A stretch of 11,359 nucleotides of DNA, taken from NCBI GenBank assembly GCA_026770585.1, contig MU646589.1, forward strand, positions 407,548-418,906. Direction: 5' to 3'. Shown here piece by piece: positions 1 through 7,000 of this stretch. Source of the stretch: Baffinella frigidus (taxonomy: Eukaryota > Cryptophyceae > Cryptomonadales > Baffinellaceae). The translations under genes and the position numbers were made by a program. Each line of letters starts with the position of its first letter. Position 1 is the stretch's first letter. The notes under the pieces are model-generated. The model saw only the letters and a program-made list of their open reading frames with translations, searched no databases and was not told where the DNA came from.

Positions 1-110
1 CACACACACACTCACACATCCTCTCTCTCACACACACCCTCCCTCTCTCCCTCTCTCCCTGCCTCCCTCCCTCCCTCCCTCCCTCTCTCTCTCCCTCTCT
101 CCCTCTCCCC
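1..110 (+). repeat. CT/CA-rich microsatellite
   Basis: (CA)n, then CTCTCC and CCCT repeats. Long open frames here on both strands (Ser/Leu/Pro on +, Arg/Glu/Gly on -) are artefacts of composition. Confidence 0.95.
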
Positions 111-208
111 TGGAGAGGCAGCGCGCACCATTCTTGACGTGGCGCATCTCAGAGGATCGCATCTTTGCGCACGTGCGGATCTCCTGTCGACGGAGTCTAC
201 TCCCCAAG

Positions 209-369
209 TCGCTCTCGCTCTCTCTATCTCCCCTCTCCCCTGTCTCTCGCCCACCCTCTCTCTCACACACACACCCTCCCTCTCTCCCTCCCGCCCTCTC
301 TCTCTCCCTCCCTCTCTGCCTCCCTCTCTCTCCCGCTCTCCCTCCCTCCCTCCCTCCCTCCCTCCCTCC
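209..369 (+). repeat. CT-rich spacer between satellite units 1 and 2
   Basis: CTCTCTCC, CACACAC and CCCT repeats. Confidence 0.9.
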
Positions 370-459
370 TGGAGAGGCAGCGCGCACCGTTTTTGACGTG
401 GCGCATCTCAGAGGATCGCATCTTCGCGCACGTGCGGATCTCCTGTCGACGATACCACA

Positions 460-484
460 CTTTCCCTCTCTCTCTCACCCACCC

Positions 485-537
<53 letters not shown>

Positions 538-569
538 GTCTCTCTCTCTGTTTCTCGCTCGCTCTCCCC
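460..569 (+). repeat. CT/CTGT-rich spacer between satellite units 2 and 3
   Basis: Includes about eleven consecutive TCTG tetramers (485-530), a different microsatellite from the spacer before it. Confidence 0.9.
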
Positions 570-665
570 TAGAGAGGCAGCGCGCACCATTCTTGACGTG
601 GCGCATCTCAGAGGATCGCATCTTCGCGCACGTGCGGATCTCCTGTTGACGAAATGACGAATTAG

Positions 666-723
666 GGTTTAGGAACAGTCCACACGATACACAACGTATC
701 AAGGTTTAGGAACAGTCCACACG
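666..723 (+). repeat. 21-bp direct repeat
   Basis: GGTTTAGGAACAGTCCACACG occurs at 666-686 and 703-723, perfect as far as I can read. The rest of 652-790 is unique sequence. Confidence 0.85.
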
Positions 724-832
724 GTGCATATTCCATTAGGTGTAGAGACCCACCGACGCAAGCGGTAGAAGGTAGTTAAGTTGATACAACAGAGGATTGC
801 ATCTTCGCGCACGTGCGAATCTCCTGTCGACG

Positions 833-900
833 ACACCACAAATAAGTCAACAAAAAAATGTAAAAAACTTTGTACAGAACCCGTCCTGGTACATTTTTTA
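833..900 (+). other. AT-rich unique spacer
   Basis: AT-rich with an A7 run. No feature seen. Confidence 0.5.
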
Positions 901-1002
901 TATCCCTTAAGTGACCAGCGGGCGAATAATCGCCCTTGGAAGCCCTAGGCAGCTTAGGGCCCTACCGTAGGGCGTATGAGCCTACTGGCCACTTAAGGGA
1001 TA
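901..1002. mobile_element. 102-bp MITE-like element
   Basis: Terminal inverted repeats of 22 bp (19 of 22 pair): TATCCCTTAAGTGACCAGCG at 901 against the complement of 981-1002. The interior has a second hairpin, CGCCCT (931-936) with AGGGCG (968-973), containing the palindromic motif CCTACCGTAGG. Confidence 0.8.
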
Positions 1003-1060
1003 GACAACTGTGGGAAATTTTGAGGTCTGGATTTTGGGAAGCATCCAATCAGAGGGTTTC

Positions 1061-1210
1061 TAGCTCTGCCCCACTTGGATTTGGGCTCGCCATTATTTCG
1101 CCCCCCCCGAAATTCCAAATGTAAATTTTGACACACCCCATGAAATTTACCTGTGAAATTTCGGGGGGGGCGAAACAATGGCGAGCCCAAATGGAACTGG
1201 GACAGAGCTA
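1061..1210. mobile_element. Inverted-repeat element, TAGCTCTGCC family
   Basis: The left arm from 1061 (TAGCTCTGCCCCACTTGGAT, then TTGGGCTCGCCATTATTTCG and a C8 run) is complementary with few mismatches to the right arm ending ACAGAGCTA at 1210. Arms are about 45 bp, total length 150 bp. The termini match those of the intronic elements, so the family is not confined to the introns. Confidence 0.85.
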
Positions 1211-1230
1211 GGTTTTCCTGGTTCCAACTC

Positions 1231-1312
1231 CTAGCTCTGCCTCAGTCGGCTTGACCGACTATTCTCAAGTTGACATCCTGGGCATGTGGTTCAAATCCGT
1301 CAACTTTTGAGT
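1231..1312 (+). other. Element terminus followed by a degenerate tRNA-like stretch
   Basis: CTAGCTCTGCCTCAGTCGG is the family terminus. It is followed by a perfect 6-bp hairpin (AGTCGG/CCGACT) and GGTTCAAATCC, which fits a Pol III B box. No complete cloverleaf can be drawn: the T stem has mismatches and I find no acceptor stem. A tRNA-derived fragment is possible but weak. Confidence 0.2.
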
Positions 1313-1369
1313 GAAAACCTGCCCGTGCGGTTTGCCTCTGCGGTTTCAGTCAACCGTCACGGGACTCTC

Positions 1370-1454
1370 GTTTAGGGTTCAGGGTTTAGGGTTTAGGGCG
1401 TAGGGCTTAGGGTTCAGGTTTTAGGGTTTAGAGTTGAGGGTGTAGGGTTTAGGG
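1370..1454 (+). repeat. Interstitial (TTTAGGG)n tract
   Basis: Degenerate TTTAGGG, TTCAGGG, CGTAGGG units outside any identified gene. Confidence 0.9.
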
Positions 1455-1520
1455 ACCGTGTAAGGATCGAAGCCTTTGAAAGCTGCGTGCGCTGGACGAT
1501 TCAACTGCGCGTTCGGGTTT
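1453..1520 (+). repeat. 68-bp dispersed repeat, copy 1
   Basis: GGGACCGTGTAAGGATCGAA, then GCCTTTGAAAGCTGCGTGCG and ATTCAACTGCG. Copy 2 is at 1822-1888. A diverged third copy of the 3' half (GCTCTGTGCGCTGGGCGATT) lies at 2354-2391, in the loop of an inverted repeat. Confidence 0.85.
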
Positions 1521-1640
1521 CCTATCGCAGCTTCCTAGACATCCCTACACCCGAACGGTCCCTACGGGTTTCCTACCGTAGCGTCCTAGAAATCCCTACA
1601 CCCGACCGGTCCCTACGGGTTTCCTACCGTAGGGTCCCAG
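1515..1640 (+). repeat. 51-bp tandem repeat, about 2.5 units
   Basis: Units start at 1515, 1566 and 1617 with GGGTTTCCTA(T/C)CG. Because 51 is divisible by three, the + frame 1487-1714 shows a 17-residue repeat (RVSYRSFLDIPTPERSL and RVSYRSVLEIPTPDRSL). Of five differences between units 1 and 2, two are synonymous and two are Asp/Glu exchanges. No family recognised; probably non-coding. Confidence 0.8.
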
Positions 1641-1821
1641 GAATGAATAAAACTCTTGTATTCCTTCGGAAGATCCGTTCTAAGCTGCTTCGGGTTGCTG
1701 GAGGGACCGTCTGAGGAAAAGTCCAAAGTCAACCTCCGAGGGGCGAGTCCCTCGCAAGGACTCTACTGGAGCCATGTGGGGGGGGTTGACTTTTGGCATT
1801 GGGGCGGCAAGAGTCTAGGGT
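1641..1821 (+). other. Unique sequence, no recognised feature
   Basis: Short open frames only. Contains a G7 run near 1778. Confidence 0.4.
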
Positions 1822-1888
1822 GGGACCGTGTGAGGATCGAAGCCTTTGAACGCTGCGTGCGCCGGGCGATTCAACTGCGTTCGGGTTC
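1822..1888 (+). repeat. 68-bp dispersed repeat, copy 2
   Basis: GGGACCGTGTGAGGATCGAA onward, about 90 percent identical to 1453-1520. Confidence 0.85.
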
Positions 1889-2288
1889 AGGGGTTAGGGC
1901 CACACAGCGGACTTCGAAGGGATCTTGAATCACCCCTAAGCGATGAGACCTAGGACCCTATGGTAGGCAACCCGTAGGGACACAGGGGGGTTCCTACGGA
2001 TAAGGTAACGGAAGCTTGTTCGGGTTCAGGGAGTAGGGATTGTCTGTGCCGCGCCAGGTCAGAAGTCGAAATTTGATCAGCTTTTCATTTTACTACACGA
2101 TCTAGAAGTCAAGTTGATTCTACCCGAGAAACACGCCCAAAGTGTTGGGAATTGGAGCTGTTTGCCGCCGGAGTTTTAAAAATCTGTACCACGATAAGTC
2201 ATCTATTTTTTTTTAGCGCGAACGAGTGTTTGTGAAGAAGGAAATTATGACCTGGCGTGGCCTGGGGCGGTGTTCTGAGAAGCTGGAC
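1889..2288 (+). other. Unique sequence, no recognised feature
   Basis: Contains short CCTATGGTAGG- and CCGTAGGG-like motifs, and a T9 run near 2206. No convincing ORF, RNA gene or repeat array. Confidence 0.4.
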
Positions 2289-2495
2289 GCGGAAATGATG
2301 AGAATTGGTAAAAGTTTATGTGTTTGTTCCAGAGTCATCAACGTCTCCCAAACGCTCTGTGCGCTGGGCGATTTAGTTGAGTTCGGTTTTTGGGGTTACG
2401 GATTGGGAACTAGGTGAAAAACGCAGATTTGGAAGTAGTTGATGACGCTGCTGGAACAAACACGTAAACTTTGCCCAATTTTGCATGATTTCCGC
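2289..2495. mobile_element. Inverted-repeat element with about 65-bp arms
   Basis: The left arm 2289-2352 (GCGGAAATGATGAGAATTGG, TTTATGTGTTTGTTCCAGAG) is complementary to the right arm 2428-2495 (CTGGAACAAACACGTAAACT, ATGATTTCCGC) with roughly 80 percent pairing. The 75-bp loop holds the third copy of the 68-bp dispersed repeat, suggesting that the element carries or captured local sequence. Confidence 0.8.
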
Positions 2496-2567
2496 GACCA
2501 AATTCTCTGCTCTCCGCTGCAAGCACAGAGTTGTCGGCCGATGCCTTTTACCAGTGAAAAGTTTATC

Positions 2568-2604
2568 GCCGAGTGGGAGCGGGATAGAACCGCTCCCACT
2601 CGGC
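2568..2604. other. Perfect 14-bp stem hairpin
   Basis: GCCGAGTGGGAGCG (2568-2581) and CGCTCCCACTCGGC (2591-2604) around a 9-base loop. Role unknown. Confidence 0.85.
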
Positions 2605-2678
2605 AACAAACTATTATAGTCCGGCAAGAAATCTCCCTCTTGGACAAAGCTCGGTGCACACCCAGTTCCCACTAGAAA

Positions 2679-3098
2679 TCACAACGGGGGCCCCGAAACT
2701 CTCCACCGTAAATAGAGACTCTGCGTTGACAGCACCTTCTGGGTTTCATCCTCCTCCTCCTGCCCCCCTCCCCGCAGATACAGCATAGCGTCCCGTGCCC
2801 CAGCAAGCCCCTGACCCTCAGCCCGATCGGAGCCAGCTTCGCGACAGTGGTTCGCCCACCTGCCTGGAACCGAATCCCCTCGGCTCCTGGCCCCCGATTC
2901 CACGCCCTCTGCACGAGTATGCTCGGGAGAGCACCGAGAAAGGGCATGGCGGTCCCGAGCAGGAGCAGCCTCGAAGCAGCGAAGACCGTTCGCTGCAGAC
3001 GAAAGCTGGAGATTTTCTCCAGAGGAAGCGAAGCCAGAGAGGGTAGGGACGAACGCGAGCGCCAGGAGTATCGCGGCGGGGGGGTTCTTGCGCAGCAT
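2679..3098 (-). CDS. Possible first exon of a divergent gene with signal peptide
   Basis: From the ATG at 3098 the minus strand encodes MLRKNPPAAILLALAFVP, then TLSGFASSGENLQ: two basic residues, a hydrophobic core and a small-residue cleavage region, typical of a secretory signal peptide or the first half of a bipartite plastid-targeting sequence. Third positions in this stretch are mostly G or C, like the TAL exons. The open frame runs 139 codons to a stop at 2679-2681, but the later part is low in complexity and looks non-coding. An exon end near CAG|GTGGGC (donor at about 2860) is possible. The frame is also open upstream to 3212. I recognise no family, and there is no transcript or homology support. 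Confidence 0.3.
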   Translation of the reverse strand: MLRKNPPAAILLALAFVPTLSGFASSGENLQLSSAANGLRCFEAAPARDRHALSRCSPEHTRAEGVESGARSRGDSVPGRWANHCREAGSDRAEGQGLAGARDAMLYLRGGGQEEEDETQKVLSTQSLYLRWRVSGPPL

Positions 3099-3411
3099 CA
3101 CAGCGGCGCTAGTCTGCCTGTCTCCCAGCCTCTGCCCAGCCCTCCCCGATGTCGCCACCCTGGAAAATTTGCTATAATCCATAACCTGTTCCAACACGTC
3201 AAAAGTGGACAACGCTCAAGGGCACATCGACTTTTGGTAACGCCCGAGCAAGTTTGTGGGCTCTCCTCATCGATGTTCAAGGGCCAAACTGCGGCGCTCC
3301 TGCTCGTGTGGTAAGCTCAAGTAGCAGGAGAGGCAGAAGAGTAGGATATTTCATAGCGAGAGCGTGCTCGCTCCGGCCCGGGGACGTCTTGAGACTGTCC
3401 CCGTTTTTGCG
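3099..3411 (+). other. Spacer between the candidate divergent gene and block A
   Basis: GC-rich at the left. Contains ATGTTCAAGGGCCAAAC (3272), which recurs with one change at 3691, and CTCCTGCT/AGCAGGAG arms (3298-3331). Would include the promoter if the divergent gene is real. No core promoter motif could be assigned with confidence. Confidence 0.4.
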
Positions 3412-3542
3412 AATGGCATGTGCGATTTGACGATGGGGATCACCTCGCCTCGAGGCCTCTTCGCACTGGGCGACCGCACTCTGGCGCCCCCGGTGCTGCC
3501 AAAAGGCCTACCGATGCTGATACGTGATCTCCACCGAGCCCA
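3412..3542 (+). repeat. 131-bp duplicated block, copy A
   Basis: Closely similar to 3740-3870. The shared core includes GCGATTTGAC and GGGGATCACCTCGCCTCGAG, and both blocks end at GCCCA. Translation of both in the same relative frame gives related peptides (DLTMGITSPRGLFALGD and DLTVGITSPRDLSALGD), but I recognise no family. Confidence 0.85.
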
Positions 3543-3641
3543 GATACACTGAGGTAGCGCTAGGAGATCTTCCCTCTGCCCTCTACAGCTCTCTCTCACT
3601 CTGATTCGCTTTCTAGCTCTCCCTCAGTATATCTGGGCTCG
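3535..3641. mobile_element. Inverted-repeat element at the edge of block A
   Basis: Terminal repeats of 20 bp: CGAGCCCAGATACACTGAGG (3535-3554) against the complement of 3622-3641, one mismatch. The interior CGCTAGGAGATCTTCCC, then TCTACAGCTCTCTCTCACTC is shared with the element at 4869-4999. Confidence 0.85.
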
Positions 3642-3739
3642 CCATGAGGCTGTCTCTGTCTCGGGACAGGTTGGTGGTTCGGATCCTCGCGATGGTCAAG
3701 GGCCAAACCTTAGCGCCTCAGAATCTCCCCCTTCTTGTG

Positions 3740-3870
3740 AAAGTAATGCGCGATTTGACCGTGGGGATCACCTCGCCTCGAGACCTCTCCGCGCTGGGCG
3801 ACTACCCCCCCACGCACCCCGTGCTGCCACACGTCCCGCCAATGCTGACACGCGACCCCCACCCTGCCCA
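3740..3870 (+). repeat. 131-bp duplicated block, copy B (next to TAL exon 1)
   Basis: Second copy of the 3412-3542 block, ending about 90 bp before the first candidate TAL start. The homology may extend upstream: ATGGTCAAGGGCCAAAC (3691) resembles ATGTTCAAGGGCCAAAC (3272). It may hold 5' UTR, promoter or a 5' exon. Confidence 0.8.
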
Positions 3871-3959
3871 GTTTCGCCATACCCTGCGCGGCATGGTCGG
3901 TTCCCGCCGGCTTTGCCCGGACGACGCTGCGCCGCTCCACGGTTTCCCTCTCTCCCCCG

Positions 3960-4082
3960 ATGGCCGCCGCGCGCGCGGCGCGTAGCGGCGGCGTCATGCG
4001 GGCGAGCATGGCGATGGACGTCTCGACGTCGAGCCAGCTGGCGCAGCTCTCGGGCATGACCGTGCTCTCCGTCGACACTGGG
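3960..4082 (+). CDS. TAL: TAL exon 1
   Basis: Encodes the N-terminus through SVDTG, containing the active-site aspartate. The core starts MAMDVSTSSQ at 4008. A longer start at 3960 adds MAAARAARSGGVMRAS, rich in Ala, Arg and Ser. The frame stays open upstream to 3849 (stop TGA at 3846) and reads like a plastid transit peptide (FAIPCAAWSVPAG, then Arg/Ser/Thr-rich), but has no ATG before 3960. An upstream exon spliced into this frame is therefore possible. The donor is GGG|GTAACC at 4083. The exon ends in phase 0. Confidence 0.85.
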
Positions 4083-7000
4083 GTAACCCTAAACGCTAAA
4101 CCCTGAACCCTGAACCCTTAACAACCCTAAACCCTAAACCCTGAACAACCCTAAACCCTAAACCCTAAACCCTAAACCCTAAACCCTAAACCCTAAACCC
4201 TAAACCCCAAACCCTAGGACCTCACCGTCATCGAGGAGCTCGGCAAGACCGGGTACACCCCAAACCCCAAACCCCAAACCCCAAACCCCAAACCCCAAAC
4301 TCTAAACCCCCAACCCCAAACTCTAAACCCCAAACCCTAAACTCTAAACCCTAAACCCTAAGGTACATCACCGACGCGACCACCAACCCGCTCTTCGTCT
4401 CGCAGGTCCTGAACCCCCAAAAATCCCTACATCCCAACCCCTAAACCCCGAACTCTAACCCCCGAAACAGCGGGTAAGCCCTCCAGCCGCCGACCCGGGA
4501 GATATACTGAGGCAGAGCTGGAAACCGACCCGGGAGATCTAGCTCTGCCCCACTAAATCCCGTCTCATCATTATTAGTTTTAAAGAAGGCTCTCCAGTAC
4601 AGATTAACCGTCCATCTGCCTCTATTTTTTTTTAATGATGAGACGAAACTTAACTCGAACAGCGCTAGGAGATATAGAGCGGTTTTCTCATCTGTCGGCC
4701 GCGACCCGGGATGAAATCATGAACAAGGGCTCCAATTCCGGCCACTTTTGGCGTGATCCTGAAGTTTTAGAGTTTTATGTTTTGACAAAAACGTCAAAAG
4801 TGGCTGGAATTGGAGCCCTTGTTCATGATTTCATTCCGGGTCGCGGCCGACAGATGAGAAAACCGCTCTACTGAGGCAGAGCTGGAAACTGGCGAGGCCA
4901 GACAAATTGATTGAGCTAGGAGATCTTCCCGACCCTCTACCCTCTACAGCTCTCTCTCAGTCTGAGTTGGCCTCGCCAGTTGCTAGCTCTGCCTTAGTAT
5001 GTCCTAGCTAGGAAAACCGACTCACACTGCGGCAGAACTAGCAAGTCGCATCACCAGCTGCCTCCAATCCTGAAAACGGGGCCGATTACGTATTTTCCCC
5101 GACCCAACACTTGTGTGAGACCAATAGCAGGACTTTACTATTAACCATAAACCATAAGCCCTCAATCATAAACCATAAACCATCAACACAGGCCGGGACG
5201 AGCGGCGACCCTCGCTACGTGGCTTTCGTGGATGAGGCCATCAAGTACCAAACCCTGAACCCTAAACCCTAAACCCAAAAACCCAAACCTAAACCCTAAA
5301 TCCTAAACCCTGAACCCTAAACCTAAACCCTAAACCCCAAATCCCAAACCATAAAGCCTAATCCCTAAACCCTAAACCCTAAACCCTAAACCCTAAACCC
5401 TAACCAATACACCCTAAACCCTAAACCCTAAACCCTAAACCCTAAACCCTAAACCCTAAACCCTGAACCAGGTACGCAAACGAGGAGGGCAAGACACTCG
5501 ATGACAACGCCAAGGTCTAGCTCTAGGGTTTCGAGATTAGGGCTTAGGGTTTAGGGTTTAGGGCTTAGGCTTGAGGGTTTAGTGTTCAGGGTTTAGAAAT
5601 TATTGTTTAGGGTTTAGAGTTTATTACTTCGTGGCCGCTGGCATCCGCGTTTGGGTTTTAGGGTGTAGGGTGTAGGTTTCAGGGTTTGGGGGTTGGGGTT
5701 CAGGGTTTAGTGAGTAGGGTTCAGGGTTACGGGTTGATGGTTGGGGGTTGAGGGTCTAGGGTCTAGGGTTTAGGTTACTAGCTTTGCCTCATTTAATGTG
5801 GGCTCCTCATTAAATATATTTAGATGCTCTTCGAACCGTCGCGTTTGTACGCAGTCCTGATCGATTTATTTTTTATAAAATAAATCGATATAAAATAAAT
5901 CGGACTGCATACAAACGCGATCGATTTATTTTATATTTGATGAGGAGCCTAGCTTGACTCAGGCAGAGCTAGCAGGTCGTCTCATCCAGGAACCTGTTTT
6001 TCGTTCCAGACAGAGTTTCACATCAACGAATCAAACCGCGGGGAAAGTCATGGCAAACGCCCTAAGACCACGAGTGAAACCCTCATGGCCAAAGACCCAA
6101 AACTCACGCCAGATCACAAGGAGGAATTTCAGAACGCGACGTTTCGTTTCGTGGTACTAGATGAGTGTGCGTGACCCGGTGCGACGCAGCTCCTCGTCCT
6201 TTCCACGTCCGGGCTTTTACCTAATTCCGAAAAAACAGGTACACAATTAAAACCACGACTTGTATCTGGAATTTCCTCTCACGACCTGGTCTGGATAGGT
6301 GGGCCTCGCAATCGACCGTCTGGCGGTGAACCTCGGAACCGCGATCTCGAAGCTTGTGCCGGGGTACGTCAGCACTGAGGTGAACCCAAAACCCTAGATC
6401 CTAGACCCTAGACCCGAAGCCTGAAACCCGAAACCCGAAACCCGAAACCTGAAACCCGAAACCTTGGAACCGAGATCTCCAAGATCGTGCCGGGGTACGC
6501 CAGCACTAAGGTGAGCCATCCCTCTCCACACAATGGACTACGAAACACTCAAGACCCCCAGAATCTTTTCAGTGGATTTGTACGAGGGCTGGTCACGTGG
6601 CGTACGGGGTTCCATACGCCACGCGATCATACGCCACGCGATCTCCAAGCTTGTCCCGGGTTACGTCTACACTGAGGTGAGCCGCCTCACCACTCGCGGC
6701 CAGAAAAGGGAATATTTTACAACCGGGGGTCCTTTACAAGTCGGGCAGTGTGTAGTAGTTTTCTTACACATCCGGGTTTGGTCGAAACTTCGGAACCGCG
6801 ATCTCGAAGGTACGTCAGCACTGAGGTTAGCCGCCCCACTCCACACGGTGGACTGCACGTCTCTTTTTAAAAGTCAACTTGCCCAGATTCAATTGACTGT
6901 ACGGCCTTTGCTCCACGCCACGATGAGCTGTGCGCCAAGTTGAGTGCGTCTTTCTTTTATTTATCCGAAATCTGGACAAAGTTGAGGAATTTGTGGGTGA

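Larger units (their letters stand above)
111..832 (+). repeat. Approximately 82-bp satellite unit, three full copies and one partial
   Basis: Units at 111-192, 370-451 and 570-651, plus a partial unit at 791-832. Each starts TGGAGAGGCAGCGCGCACC (or TAGAGAGG), includes GACGTGGCGCATCTCAGAGG and ends GATCTCCTGTCGACG. They are over 90 percent identical, and CT microsatellites of different lengths separate the first three. They carry no recognised gene. Confidence 0.9.

Noticed and set aside
12-702. Long open frames on both strands through the first 700 bases
   Set aside because: They are translations of CT/AG microsatellites and satellite units (Ser/Leu/Pro or Arg/Glu/Gly runs) with no domain.
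1231-1312. tRNA gene
   Set aside because: A B-box-like GGTTCAAATCC is present, but no cloverleaf, acceptor stem or convincing anticodon arm can be drawn.
2847-3314. 155-codon + strand ORF
   Set aside because: Pro/Arg/Ser-rich with no motif. It is the shadow of the GC-rich region and antisense to a better candidate signal-peptide frame.
4635-4874. 79-codon ORF
   Set aside because: It spans the long inverted repeat, and its openness is explained by the palindrome. No family resemblance.
4083-5471. CCCTAAA arrays as a chromosome end
   Set aside because: They are flanked on both sides by in-phase transaldolase exons and occur in many introns, so they are interstitial.
6533-6943. 136-codon ORF containing LVPGYVYTEV
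   Set aside because: Only the short exon 6 copy inside it is protein-like. The rest is intron sequence.
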